A stretch of DNA of 64,000 bases, from assembly GCF_040115645.1 (NCBI RefSeq), contig NC_089542.1, forward strand, positions 6,882,001-6,946,000, written 5' to 3'. This document shows positions 12,608 to 24,605 of the stretch, one piece after another. The position numbers and the translations under genes were made by a program. Below the pieces are notes generated by a model. That model was not told the origin of the DNA. It did no database searches and was given only the letters and a program-made list of their open reading frames with translations. The DNA is from Euwallacea fornicatus (Eukaryota; Arthropoda; Insecta; Coleoptera; Curculionidae). The first letter of the stretch is position 1. Each line of letters starts with the position of its first letter.

Positions 12608-13659
12608 TACAGGGTGTCACAGGGGAAAATTTAAAAAAAAGCTAAAACACGTTAACTCTGGTAGGGATGTGCTTTCTCTGAAAGGTAATTTTATTTTTTA
12701 TATGTTTAAGCTTTAATTTTTTACGTTGGTCTTTTAGAAATTAAATGAAAACCAAATTACTTGATTTTAACTGTTTTTACTGATATTTTATTCATTTTAT
12801 AGTAGGAAATCTTGAAAATGACCTCTATTGACTTCCATGCATATGTTCAGCTGATCGTCAAAGCGTCGTCTCGCATTATCTAACATTTCTGGTGTTATTG
12901 ACCTACACTCTTCGATGATTTGGGCACGTAACTCCTCGAGGGAATCAGATTGTATGTCATAAACTTTGGTCTTCTAATATCCGCAGAAGAAAAATTCCAT
13001 GGCACCAAGGACAAGCGATCTCGCAGGCCATTCCACTGGTCCTCTTTTGCCTATCCGTCTTCCCGAAAATTTTTCAACTAGAAATTGTGGAAGAGCAGCA
13101 GTTTCGAGTAGAAATTCCCCATCTCGTTGAAAAACTATCATAATTCTCGTTCTAAGAATGCGAGGATTTTGTTCAAGTATTTCAGTTGTCTTGGGAAATA
13201 TGGCGTCTTATAGGAGTTGTAGATAGTTTCCCCCATTTAAGTTTTCAGGAATTAAAAATGACTGAATAATGTGATCACCCAAAGTTCCTGTTCAAATGTT
13301 CATTTTTTGGGTTTATTGAGTATGGGTCTCTTGGAACAAATAAGGGTTGACGCTACTCCAGAACAACAGTTATGTCTGTTTAATTGCTACAAGACAGAAG
13401 TACAAAAATAAAAAAATAAAAGCTTAACCACGTAAAGAATAAAGTTGCCTTTTAAACGAGGAGTAATACAAACCTTCTTCTAATTTTAAAATATCAGAAG
13501 GGTGAGTTTCAGGAGCACACGGATGACATTTTGAAACCAAATTTTTCGCCAAATGATGTACCCCTCCTTTACAAAATTGATGTGTTTTAGCGTTTCTCCT
13601 GTTTCAGAAACAAGAGAATAAGTATTCAGGGTGGACACTTTTTCATAGGACACCCTGTA
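12608..13659 (-). mobile_element. DDE transposon with long diverged terminal inverted repeats
   Basis: The tips TACAGGGTGTC (12608-12618) and GACACCCTGTA (13649-13659) are perfect inverted repeats. Homology between the arms continues inward for roughly 230 bp with divergence: GCTAAAACAC is shared, and later TTAAGCTTTWATTTTTT. The element carries a decayed transposase on the minus strand. It lies 64 bp from the left TA of the mariner at 13725-15008. It is a dead copy of the group that dominates this window. Confidence 0.75.
12820..13380 (-). pseudogene. DDE transposase relic, C-terminal half
   Basis: The minus strand reads NLNGGNYLQLL, FQRDGEFLLETAALPQFL and GRRIGKRGPVEWPARS, then (after substitutions) FFFCGY and a stop. 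It continues LEELRAQIIEECRSITPEM and ICMEVNRGHFQDFL. This is the C-terminal half of the arthropod transposase group with the WPxRSPDLTPLDFFLWG signature. From the Asp of QRDG to the Glu standing at the third catalytic position there are 41 residues. The PDL and third Asp are mutated and a stop interrupts the frame, so it is inactive. Confidence 0.8.
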
Positions 13660-13724
13660 TTTACAATTAAACTTCATGATAGCTAAGTCAAGTCAATAAT
13701 TTATTTTTTAAGCAATTATATGTA

Positions 13725-15008
13725 CCAGGTATACAAGTATGAAATGCGGATTTTGTGTTCGAAAAATACATGTCAAATTTGAAACAACGATTAAAGTTAA
13801 ATTATTCAAAGTATGCTCCATCGCTAGCGATACATTTTGTCCATCTGTCAGGTAATTCATGGATACCACGCCAGTAAAAAGTTTCCTCTTTTGCCGCGAA
13901 CCATTTATCTAACCATTTTTTCACATCATCGTACGAACCAAAGCGCTGTTGCGCAAGTGCGTGACCCATAGATGCGAACAAGTGGCAATCGGAAGGGGCC
14001 AAGTCGGGGGAGTAAGCCGCATGGAGTAATACCTCCCAGTTGAGCGCTTCCAACGTGTCACGAACCGGTGTTGCCGTATGTGAAGGAGCATTGTCGTAAA
14101 GAAAAATGACTTTGTGTTGTCTTTTCTGATATTCTGGTCGTTTCTGGAGCAGAGAACGGTTCAAATCAAGCAATTGTTGTTGATAGCGTTTGGTATTAAC
14201 CGTTTCACCAGACTTTAACAGCTCATGATAGACCACTCCCTTCTGGTCCCACCACACGCAAAGCATCGTTTTCCTGCCAAAGCGAGTCTTGCACTTGAAG
14301 TGGATGATGCACCTGGATCTACCCATGACTTCTTGCGCTTTGGATTTTCAAAGTAAATCCACTTTTCGTCACCAGTGACGATACGATCCAAAAAAGACTT
14401 TCTTTTGTATCTTTCGAGCTAAATTTCACATGTGTTTTTGCGTCTCTCTATTTACTTGTCATTCAACTCATGTGGTACCCATCTACCGACCTTTTGAATC
14501 TTTCCCATCTCTCGTAGGCGAATGGAAACAGCTTGTTGACTAACGCTTAATTGCTCTGCAAGTTGTTTTTGTGTTTGTGCATCGTCTTCGTCCAATAATG
14601 CCTGCAGTTCTGCATCTTCATACTTTTTTGGTGGTTTTCAGCGTTCCTTGTTCCTAACATTAAAATCGCCACTTCTGAAACGCCGAAACCATCGTTCACA
14701 CGTATCTTGCGATACAGCATGTTCACCATAAGCTTCTTGAAGTAATCGGTATGCTTCAGCAGCAATTTTCTTTGAATGAAAACAAAAATTTAATACTGCC
14801 CGCGAATGCTCTTTATTTGGCACAAAGTTCGACATATTGAGCGCAGTACAACACTACTATGCAAACACTTTTACAATTTATCATATAGTCGTGGCTATCA
14901 CTTGTCGATGGCTATAAATAAAAAAAATAAAAAAACAATCATTATCTTACTTCTTGTACTGATGCACTATCGGTTTTTCAAATCCGCATTTCATACTTGT
15001 ATACCTGG
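13725..15008 (-). mobile_element. mariner element with perfect 29-bp ends
   Basis: The terminal inverted repeats at 13725-13753 and 14980-15008 are identical over 29 bp and begin CCAGGTATACAAGTATGAAA. TA dinucleotides stand directly outside both ends (13723-13724 and 15009-15010), as expected of the mariner target duplication. The length of about 1.28 kb is normal for a full mariner. The transposase inside is broken, so the element cannot move itself, but its ends look usable in trans. Confidence 0.92.
13802..14835 (-). pseudogene. mariner transposase, frameshifted
   Basis: The minus-strand N-terminus at 14835-14638 reads MSNFVPNKEHSRAVLNF and then WFRRFRSGDFNVRNKER, a typical mariner DNA-binding region. 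The catalytic part at 14326-13802 (174 residues) has MLCVWWDQKGVVYHELLK, LYDNAPSHT and SPDLAPSDCHLF, and ends ASDGAYFE. Between the Asp of YDNAPSH and the Asp of APSDCH I count 34 residues, the DD34D signature of the mariner family. The middle (14330-14640) is out of frame with stops and covers the first catalytic Asp region. The gene is full length but dead. Confidence 0.9.
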
Positions 15009-15135
15009 TAAGTCAAGTATTTGTGCCTTTAGTGTTAAAGTAAGCCATTCTGATCGAAGGACTCCCTGTATCACTATTTGAGGAGCAGAACGCAACACCC
15101 CAAATTTGACTTTTTATGTGATGAAACTGTGGTCA

Positions 15136-15265
15136 CAGCTTGAGAAATTTTTCCCAACTTTAAGACGCATTATTATTTTGGCTATTTAGGCGTAACTAAG
15201 ATATACTGCTTGCTCTAAATATAAGTCTCAGCTGTCTGGTGGAACAGAAAAACGAATGGCTCGGC
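15136..15265 (+). repeat. dispersed repeat, copy 2
   Basis: This is the direct-orientation partner of 10133-10252, with shared blocks CAACTTTAAGACG, CTAAGATATACTGC and AACGAATGGC. About 100 bp before it, at 15033-15062, a stretch GTTAAAGTAAGCCATTCTGA resembles the arms of the element at 8863-10116, so both copies neighbour the same transposon-end sequence. Confidence 0.7.
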
Positions 15266-18200
15266 ATATGTCTGGCTAATCAATGGGTCGTTCAGAGATT
15301 CTTTAGCGTTCGTTATTTTACGGCCCATCTAATCAACCACACATAAATAACCAGGCATTTTTCCACCCTATCTGCCTGTTTCCAGAAAGATAAAAATCGG
15401 CCGCGCCACTGTTCGGCTGGTGGTCCTTTTTCCGATTTTTCTTTACAACTCTCTCGAGGAATGTCAGTTCATTATTTTTCTAATTAACTACACGTTTAGC
15501 CACCGGATTTAAGAGTTTTAATTAAGGGAGAGAATTTGTGAGTTAAATGAAACACCTTGAATAATGGGATATTTTCTGTGGCGTACGAACAAGAGATTTT
15601 TGATGAAGTAGGTACAGTTAAACTCGTTTCACATTGCAAATTCGCTAGTAATAACATAGTCCGACTCTGTTCTTCGATTCTACTGTGCCTCAATAGCTGA
15701 ACGGTAATAAATCACCATTAAGAGCATTTTTTAGAGTTAATTGACTAAAAGTTTGGATTTTTAAAATGCTAGTTAAGGTAAATTATTATCTGATCCGAAT
15801 TTTTACAGTTAGCTAACTGCCTTTTGATGTCATTTCGGGCTTATCTCAAGCCGATCCATATGTTTTCACGCCCAATTAAGAACACGAAAACAGCTGTGGG
15901 TTTATCTAATTTATTTTAAAGGCCAAATAATTATTAGGTTTTACCACTCAGACGGATTTTTGGTTTGATTTGAGCATTCGAATGCGTTAACCGGGAATCC
16001 TCTCAACCGTTTGATTTAAATTTACCAGGCTCTAACTGGAAACTTTTTGAGTGCTCTAGGAGCGGCGGATGAATCACTTAGAGCGTCGCGAGATGGCGAT
16101 AAATCAGGGTATGATCGAAGGGATGCTCTTGCCATACAATCAACGCCTAAACAATATATTTCAATTACCCCCAAAGCGGAGCTCCGAACGATGTCACTTT
16201 AACTACTTGTTTGTTATTTACAGCTCAACGCATATCCATAAAAGGGGAGAACCAACCCTATTTGCGCCATTGTTTATTTCGGCTTAAAGCTCTTCTGATT
16301 ATCATTATAGCTCAATTCTTAGCCTCTATCTCTTATTTATAATAAGGCGGTCCCTTTGTTTGCAACTTTATTGTCAAACGTATAGGGAACTAAAACTCGT
16401 TTGGATAGAATTAGGCCCAATTCTGGATGGCGGTTCATCAAGTCGAGTGTGATTGGTGTTTTTCTCAAAAATGTACTTGATTGAAAATGGGATTGAGTAG
16501 GGGTTCGGGTTTCTGTGATACACTCCCTCTCACCAGATTTTTTTCTTCAAAGAGTATGTTAACTTCGTTATTTCTCAGCCCTTTTCTCGAATTTCAGGCT
16601 TATTCAAACAGTTTTAAATTTCTGTCTGAAAACTCCTGGAATCTCGAGCTAAATTAGTAAAAATGGATTAGTTTAAAGTTTTGATTTTGATTGACAGATT
16701 GGTTTGCTCTAGCGAGCGCTTTTTAAAAATTCCTCAGAATATCGACTAGTTCGAATCTTCTCATGATCTTTTTCTCCATCGTCAGTTTCTTCCTTCAATG
16801 TAGCAAGGAGATTGACAATATTGCATTAGAAATTTACCACTGATTCAGACTTTTTAGAAAATACTCTACTGTCCAGAGCTTTATTTTTGAAAATTTTCCC
16901 ACAAACTCTAACTTCCGGCTAGAAAATAACACTCGTTTTATATTCCCCGAACATCCAATAATTTCTCCAATTGCGTGATGACTAGTATTACATAATTCAA
17001 TACCAAGCCGCGCCATGTATCTAATATTCCATTAAAGTATTGTCTCATTCAGACTGTTAATAAACCTTTGACATTCATAAATCATAGTTATTTTCTAGCT
17101 TTTCAGCAGTATTCTTTCAGTGCTTTATCACTAATCCAGAAAATTGACATAGAAAGCCCTCTTGTACTTAAAAATCGTTCCCTCAATAAGAGTCGCCTAC
17201 TCCTGTCACATGCAGAAAGCGGGATTTCCCCAGCAACTTAAAGTATTTGTTCGCCTCTTCCCGGTAAAGAAGAGCGGTCTCGGATGGACGGATTTGAATC
17301 CACTTTAGGGATTAAGGTCCTAAATACACTACACTCCAACCGCATTTGAAAACCGTTGATTTTTTCTATTATTTAAATCCCTTGCAGCCGAGCTTTCGTC
17401 CGAGTTTTACAAAACAATGAGGTCTGATTACCGGGGTTCTGTTCATGGCAGAAATCTCACATTATAAAGCAGAATAACAGATTAATCACTCAGGTCTTCG
17501 TGTTGGCTCATCGGGAACCGTAAAAAGTGTTTTATCTAAAGCAGAGCAATAAATACGAAATAATGTACATGTGCCATTACATCTGGGATATCTGGCTCAG
17601 TGGAAGTGTTAACATAAATTTACTCTAGAACAGCTCTTAAATAGATAGCCCTCTTGAACGCCGTTGAACACTTAAAACCATCCGGTTTAAAAATTGACGG
17701 TTTTCGGCGGTAGTTCTCAGGAAACCCTCTAGTTTTCACTTAAAAATTAAATTAACAACCGTCTTTGTATGATACACTTGAAGCGTAAAAATACTTCGTG
17801 GAAAAATTACAATTCCTCCTCTAAGTCGATGTCCATGGAAAGCCAATTAATTTTTGCAATGACTTCTTACCGGAAAAAGAGCGATATGTTTCTGCCTGAA
17901 GAAACGTCCTCCCTTTCATTTACCCCATGGAGCGACCGATATTAAAAAAAATCGCTTTCTATCAATCAACATTTAAATCGGGGAGAACTTCCGGCAGAAT
18001 GGGGCTTTTATATGTGGGGACGGATTGTTTGAAATGCCATAAACAGTCTAGAAGAAGTAGTGAATATCACAAACTAAGGAAAAAAACATTTCAATGAAAT
18101 TTATGTAAACTGGCAGTTAAAATTAACTTTGACTACAAGTTCATGCTTTACTAAAGAAAGAAAAATGCAAGGTATTTCAAAATGAATCTGCCACCTATTT

Positions 18201-18696
18201 ACATAGGTTACTGTATCCGAAAGAATAAATAATGTTCATACGAACATGTATCCGTTTTCGTTTCCTGTCTAAAATGCAGGGCGATAAAAAATTATTATTT
18301 TTAGTTTTTTTCCTTATAAGTTCGTTCAAGCATGAAATATTTTAATGAAAATTGGAGGTGTGTAAAATAGGACTATACACGTTTTTAAAGAAAATAACGT
18401 GTTTCAACTTTTAGTATAGTCTTTCACAAAAAAATATTATACGCCGCTGGTTAAAAAAAAAAATTCTGAATGCTTCATATTTCTATGAAAAAAGAGGTTT
18501 CTTGAACATTTCCTTTAGTGCTAACCAGTTCCATGGAAAAAAAGAAATGCGACAATCTGCAATTGTTTAACACAATAAAAAAACACACTAGAAGTTTTTC
18601 AAGCAGGTGCGATAATATGCAAAAAAGGAGCAGAGCATGCATCCTTACAGTTGGAGGGGTATATTCAACACCACAGGTAATTTGTTCTGTTATCAC
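15266..18696. other. gene-free, compositionally balanced stretch
   Basis: No gene, RNA or transposon is recognised in about 3.4 kb. The segments 15720-16420 and 17180-18010 are visibly less AT-rich and contain no recognisable repeat. The longest frames are short and carry no domain. This is the cleanest transposon-free stretch of the first half and a candidate location for regulatory DNA. Confidence 0.45.
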
Positions 18697-18963
18697 TTTT
18701 TTTTTTTTTTTTTTTTTTTTTTATAGAGGAGGGAAACCTTCGAAAGGTACCCGGTCCGATGTTCGAGCGACCGGGTTATGTGGGATTCGTCCCTGAATGG
18801 AACGCCTACCCACTAAAACCCTCCTCTCTTCACCCTGGATCTCCCCGGAACCGCCGCTAGGCATTTACTTCGGGGAGGGAGGGTGGTGGTGCTCTCCGGC
18901 CGGGAATCGAACCCGGGTCTCCCGCGTGACAGGCGGGGATACTGACCACTATACTACCGAAGA
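18697..18963 (-). mobile_element. tRNA-Asp-derived SINE
   Basis: Read on the minus strand, the unit starts with a tRNA-Asp-like head (18963-18892). It continues with an unrelated GC-richer body of about 170 bp that includes GACGAATCCCACATAACCCG, and ends in an uninterrupted A-tail (plus-strand T run 18697-18722). Head, body and A-tail in this order define a SINE transcribed by RNA polymerase III and moved by a LINE. A- and B-box-like promoter sequences are present (TAGTATAGTGG; GGTTCGATTCC). No clear target duplication was found at its ends. Confidence 0.85.
18892..18963 (-). tRNA. tRNA-Asp(GUC)-like SINE head
   Basis: The 72-nt segment can fold as a complete cloverleaf. The acceptor stem pairs TCTTCGG with CCGGAGA, with one G-T pair. 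The anticodon stem pairs CCCGC with GCGGG around the loop CTGTCAC, giving anticodon GTC (Asp). The T stem pairs CCGGG with CCCGG around TTCGATT. Because it is fused to a SINE body and an A-tail, I take it as the polymerase III promoter of a SINE and not as a gene for a working tRNA, although automatic tRNA finders would likely call it. Confidence 0.55.
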
Positions 18964-19319
18964 GACTTATAAGTAACTTAATGTACCTAAAGTACTTTTG
19001 TACTTTTAATATTAGATAGCAAATAATGTGCTTTTCCATGAAAACACTTATGAAATATGAAGCATTTAGAAATTTGTAATTATTTTTTGTAAACTCGTAG
19101 CGTGTCACACTTTTGATTTAAAATATTCAGGGTCACATCGTGGAGACGCCACTGGTCAAAGTGGAGGTATTACTTCCCCTCAAAACATGTGGCTACACCT
19201 ATTTCACGTTTCCCCAATTTCCTTAAAAATATTTTATGCCTGAACGAACTTATCAAGAAAAAACTAAAAAAATAATAATATTTTATCACCCTATATTTCA
19301 GATAGAAAGCGAAAGCGAA

Positions 19320-20560
19320 CCTATCTTCGTATGATTTGTTTCATTATTTCGGTCATAGGAACCTACAGTAAGAGATTGGCAACTTATTTTGATACATCTT
19401 ATATATGGAGTGATCGGTGTTGTGTAGTTCTACTCCCATAAACTTCTACAGAGGTGATCTGGAAGAAGAGGCAGAAATATTCCAGTGATATGGTGCATTA
19501 GGTCTCCTGATCTGGGCCCCTTGGGATTTTTTTATGGAGTGTATTAAAGGACAAAGTAAGGTAAAATAATTATGTAGTAAGAATTAATTTTTAGACCTTT
19601 TGAATTTGTGAAAGTCTATGTAAATCCGGTAAATACCAAAGATAAATTACATCATTGGATTATTTAAGAATGTAACACTCTGAAGAATAATCCAGAGGTG
19701 TTAAGAATGTAATTTTGCAAAAGTGGAGAGCCCGATTACGCATCCAGGAAAATCGGGGTTACTTTAAATACTTCCTATAATTTTTTACATTTATCGTTTT
19801 TAATTATTAATATAAATTATTTTTATTTTTTATTTTATTTATGAGTTCAGTTTTTGCGGTAGATCAAAAAGTCTGGGCGGCCATTCAATTGAAACCAAAC
19901 AATTGTCAGATTTACTTCACAAAAATCTATAATTTTAAGCTTATTAGTCATTTTCTTAATTCGAGAACGCCATTATTGATCTAAAAAGAAGCTTCAAACA
20001 AATTATGATACATTTTTATGTCATTTTCTATAAGTGATATCAACGTTCCCACCAACCAGTATCGATAACTATTGAAGTGATTGCAAATTGGTGTTCGGTA
20101 TGAGAAAAGAAAATAATTTTTTTCGACGAGAAATTTCCAAGAAATAAAAAATTTGGAGAAAAGGCTAATGTATCATAAAAAAAATTAATACGATGCAGCT
20201 ACCCAGTGAAAAGTTCTTGTCATGTTTGCACGAAGATAGCTAAGAACTGATCACTTAAACATTGCAAATAAATATGCATGTTACATAAAAATAATTCCTT
20301 TACTAATGAATAAATGCCCAATGGGTTTAATTGAAATTCATTAAAGCATTTTTTTGATATAGTAAGAAATATTTTTTTTTTCAACCAATTCGACTTTCAA
20401 TGGCTTCCGAACGAAACATTTTTTCCAAATAATTTTTGAACCAAATCTGAATGTAGGTGTATTGACCCAAAAGATTTCACGATAACATTTTTGACATGTA
20501 TTTTCTGGACACTTTATACTATTATATTATTTAAAATTATAAGCCAATATATCTTGCATT
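19320..20560 (+). mobile_element. decayed DDE transposon, family shared with 32040-33165
   Basis: At 19430-19570 the plus strand encodes RRGRNIPVIWCIRSPDLGPL followed by GFF and then KDK, the C-terminal signature of the dominant transposase group, with frame damage. About 900 bp of following non-coding sequence, to roughly 20545, matches the reverse complement of 32040-32960. Landmarks are AGATTTGGTTCAAAAATTAT, AATGCTTYRATG and AGAACTTTTCA. The two loci are therefore inverted copies of one element. Terminal tips were not identified, so the limits are approximate. Confidence 0.65.
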
Positions 20561-20609
20561 TATTAGCAATAAACCTTTCCAGATTAATAGGAATTATTAT
20601 GTATATGTA

Positions 20610-22484
20610 TGCAGGGTGGTACATTTAAAACAATTCATTTGAAATATCTTGAATGGAATTTCTTTACTCTGAAAACCCCGGGACGCGTCAATTTTACTTT
20701 GAAGGGAGGCATTTTTAGATCATAATTTCGTAGGTGTAGGGTTATTCCCCTAAACGCAGTGGTAACCCTTTCAAGAATCTGAAATGGTACGGTGATCAAG
20801 TTGCACATCTAATAAAACGTATTGCAATTTTCTTTACAAGTATACTAAAGTTTTTTTCTCCACCTTTGAATATTGCAAAAAAACCGTTTTAAAACATCGG
20901 TGAAATAAATCGAAAAAAATTACCTAAACTTTATAATAATAAAATCACCAATGCTATAAAAAGTAATGTTTATCATCAAATTCTTAAGTTCAGGTGATAG
21001 GTTTTGTTAGCATTGAACGGGTAGTTTTGTCTCTATTTTACACTAATCAGAATTGTACCGCAGAATTTGTCGATTCATCCAACGATGCGAAGCATCATGA
21101 TTTACATTACTGCAAAGAGGATTGAAATTGTCTTCATTTATTTCAAAAACAATGAAATGGCCCGAGAAACTTCAAGAATTTTTAATGGAAGGCATTCTGG
21201 TAAGAATCTGAGCCATCTTTACGTGACAAATTTAATATCTAAATTCATGGAGACTAGATCCGTTGCTAACAAAAACATGGAAGCAGACACACTGTTACCA
21301 ACGAGGCTGCACAAATTGCAAGTTTGGGACATATTGAACTGGATCATGTAAATCAAAAAAAGTTTATTTCAAGTACCCGAGAATTAAAAGCAACTTTAGA
21401 TATTTCACGTAGTAGTATTCAGAGGATTTTGCAAAAGCATCATTTCCATTCCTGTAAAATGCATCTCATTCATGAGTTCAATGAAGATGATCCACAACAC
21501 CGTATGCAATTTTATGAGGTAATGAGTGGAAGCATTTAGATCAGTCCCAATTTTTTATATTCGACATGCTTTTTCGATGATGCACATTTTTTCTGACGGG
21601 TTTTAACAGACATATTTGTAAATATTGGTGTGACGTGAATCTTAGAATTATAAGAGGGCAGCATTCACAGTATCCAGAAAAATTGAATGTGTTGGGATTT
21701 TGGGAAATTGTATTGTACGACTTTTTTTCTACTTGATAACCTGACGGTTGAATCTTACTTAATCTGTTTCAAGACTTCATCTACCCTCACATCGTGGACA
21801 TCTTTGAAACGGAAGATCAGATCTCAAAGAATAATGTATTTCTGCAACAGGATGGCGCTCTGCCCCACTATGCAGTTCCTGTAGGTAACTTTTTGGATCA
21901 ACATTTTGCCGAACACTGGATTGATGGAACATGTTTCATTGAATGACCTCCAAGATCGCTTGATTTAGCACCATTGGACTTTTTCTTATGGAGTCGTTTA
22001 AAAACTGTTATTCATAAAACGAAATCTACCTCTTTAGGAGACCTTCGCTACCGAATAATGATAGCATATGATGAAACAACTCTCGCGATGCTACAAAATG
22101 TTTGGATGTAGGTTGAAGAAAGACTTTTTTATTGTATGGAAGTAAATGGGTCGCAATTTGAACACTTAATTAAGTGAAACATTATGTAAAAATTGATTTA
22201 TTTCACCTATGTTTTAAAATGGGATTTTACAATATTTAAAGGCTGAGCAAAAAAATCTCAGCATGCTTATAAAAGGAATTCAAATATCTTTACTGTGATG
22301 TGCCACTTGACCTCTCCCCGTGCTATTTAAGATTCTTGAAGAGGTTGCCATCCCGGTTAGGGGGATTACTCGACACCTACGAATTTATAATCTGAAAATA
22401 TAGCCGTTAAAAGTAAAATTGACGTGTCACGGGGTTTTCCGAGGGAAAAAATCCATTCAAAATATTTTGAATTGCCACTCTGTA
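20610..22484 (+). mobile_element. DDE transposon with ~290-bp terminal inverted repeats
   Basis: The left arm (20610 to about 20900) and right arm (about 22200 to 22484) are inverted copies. Both tips read CAGRGTGG, and shared inner blocks include TCAATTTTACTTT, TTCGTAGGTGT, CTTCAAGAATCT (diverged) and AGGTGAAATAAATC. A transposase relic lies between them on the plus strand. A second, shorter copy lies in the opposite orientation at 35498-37092. At 1875 bp this is the most complete member of its family in the window. Confidence 0.85.
21067..22177 (+). pseudogene. DD41D-type transposase, frameshifted
   Basis: The N-terminal part reads FKNNEMARETSRIFNGRHSG then SHLYVTNLISKFMETRSVANK, a helix-turn-helix domain. 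The central part reads TRELKATLDISRSSIQRIL and FSDDAHFFLTGF (first catalytic Asp). The C-terminal part reads FLQQDGAPPHYAV in the restored reading direction, then PPRSLDLAPLDFFLWS and CMEVNGSQFEHLIK. Between the Asp of QDG and the Asp of PLDFF I count 41 residues. Several frameshifts and a stop (after CFIE) separate these parts, so the gene is dead. The 41-residue spacing recalls the DD41D 'rosa' lineage of Tc1/mariner; that assignment is inference. Confidence 0.85.
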
Positions 22485-24000
22485 TATAGAGGATGTCCGT
22501 TTATGCAACTCAACCGTGAAAATGTCGTCAACCGTAAAGATACGATGAAATCGAGGTAAAGGTGCACAATTCGTAGTTGAAAAAATACCTTTTCAAAATA
22601 AAAAAAAATACTTATGCTCTTCGGAGGTATTCGAAAAAAAACTAAAATTATGAAAAATGTGTTATTTCGTCCTCAGCTCAACATGTGAGGTAATTCAAAA
22701 CGATTGGCGCTTCACCATTGCAATTTTTTTCCGTCTACATTGAACTGAAAGCAGTTCTTGTGCAAATCATTTTTCCGAAAATTATTTCTCTTTGCATAGA
22801 CTATCTGCACCAACAAGTTGTGATGTTAAACCGGCCTCAAATAACAGACTAACTAGAAAAATTACCAGCAAAGACACAGTGACGTTGTTGCTCACTATTT
22901 GAGGATGCGAGGAAACGTACCTTCAAATCTTCAGAAAATCGAAATGTTTGGACAACTTGACGGTAGCTTACCTTCATTTACAGTTCTCATTCGTTACATT
23001 GTCATTTTTCTGCGATAAACCGAATATAGAGGTAATCTCGTTCTCGCTGTCATTAATGCAAGAACCCCTTTGTAAGACGTCTTTGACAAATGACAATTTG
23101 GGTTTCGCCGATATTAAAATTGCCGAAGGCAAAAACGCGCGGTGGTAAAACACCTTGATTGATATCCTCCTACACCACAACAAAAATCCAGAAAAGCCCC
23201 AGGTAACGCTTCAACTCGGCGAAATGATTAGATCATCGTTCATGTCAGCACTAAACGATGCGATGGCAGCTCTTCCACAATGCTGGATTTATGAAGGCTC
23301 ATTAACATAACGCGACCCGAAAAGAACAATGAATTCGCTGGCGAAACTGCCGGGACCAGAAAAAGCTCGATATTTCATCGATGCGCCATCGGCTTGACAA
23401 ATGTGAGTGCCAATGCCACTCGCATTAGCCCGACCCCAACCTCAAATCACTTCCGATTCTTCTTGTTTTGCGAAGTTTTGTTAGTAAAAGTTTCTAGAAA
23501 AATTGCGAAAATTTCGTCCGTTAACCTACATCCCTTTGCCTCCCTAATACTAACTTATTCATCCCTTAATTTCGGACGTGGGTTGCAGTTCCGGATGTGC
23601 TCCTCATAAACATTTAAAGAGTGAAATCCCTCGATTTCCCTGGGCCTATCGAGGGTAAATTAAACATTCATCCGCATCTTCGGGTTTAGCTGAGTCGATT
23701 TAAAAAGGTTTGACTTAAATTCGTAAACGAATGCGAAGCTAAAGGCCTGTCAAATGCAACGCGAACAGGCCGCGTGCCATGGATATATGCAACTGATATA
23801 CTGGCACACGTGCCAATTAATGAGCTGTATCGGACCGGTGGAACATAAAATTAAATAAATAGTTAAACACACAAAACGCATCTGCCGTTGGCAGGACTTG
23901 ATAAATGGACTGCTTGATGGTCATTCCTGTGTCGGTAGAAGTTTAAATTCTGCAGCTTCAAAGCTCGACTTCCTGCTATACGAAACATTGAATGCGTCCG
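22485..24000. other. gene-free stretch, compositionally balanced
   Basis: No gene is recognised. From about 22700 to 23990 the DNA is less AT-rich and free of visible transposon parts, with complex sequence (for example around 23230-23480 and 23740-23960). Frames on both strands at 22948-23183 overlap each other and have no domain. It could be conserved non-coding DNA. Confidence 0.4.
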
Positions 24001-24592
24001 GAAATACCGCGCGTCTTAAAAAATTTCCTCTCTAGTAGGATATGGAATTATTTGACCGCGAAACCGTATATCTTTGATATGTTCTGAGTAATATCAAACA
24101 TAGATGGCCCAAAGTAACATCACTTAAAAATACAACTCTGTTTACCTGTATTATCAGTTGGGTTTTATGAAAAAGGGTCTTTTCCAAGATTCCACGAACT
24201 CGTGTGTTGGTTGGTTAAAGCTTTCTAAGTGCAAAAAATGATGTTTACCTTCGAACAAAAAGCCTTTATGGTTGAGTCTTATTTTCGAAATGACGAGTTT
24301 ATAAACGGACAATGGGCCTATAAAATTCAACCCTGTCTTTAAGAGTTTCGTGAAAAGTTTCCCCACATTACGGTGCTGGAATTGCAATTTCACGACGCTT
24401 TGACTTATTTTATGAAATCGTATCGTGAAGCTGACAGTGATAAAAAAAATCGGGAAGTGGTAGACCAACTAAACGAACCCCAGAACTTGAAAATGTGAGG
24501 CGAGTGGTGGATGGCTATCCCAGCACACCTTTAAGACCATTTCCTGTGATAGAAATAGTCTGAAAGCTGAAAGGGACCTACAGACGTACTTA
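24001..24592 (+). pseudogene. transposase N-terminal relic (DUF4817-like)
   Basis: On the plus strand from about 24238 the frame reads MMFTFEQKAFMVESYFRNDE, then INGQWAYKIQPCL, a stop, and EFREKFPHITVLELQFHDAL. This is the N-terminal helix-turn-helix of the DUF4817 type. The similarity, including about 200 bp of 5' non-coding sequence, is repeated in inverse orientation at 27840-28300, so both are copies of one element. This copy ends where the jockey-type insertion begins at 24593. Confidence 0.75.
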
Positions 24593-24603
24593 CAACTTTA
24601 CTA
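24593..24603 (+). repeat. 11-bp target-site duplication, left copy
   Basis: CAACTTTACTA here is repeated exactly at 26492-26502. The two copies enclose the jockey-type fragment together with the small element in its tail. A duplication of this length fits target-primed insertion of a non-LTR retroelement. Confidence 0.75.
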
Positions 24604-24605
24604 TA

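Noticed and set aside
18892..18963. A functional nuclear tRNA-Asp gene
   Set aside because: The cloverleaf is complete, but the segment is continuous with a SINE body and a long A-tail on its 3' side, so it is best read as a SINE head.
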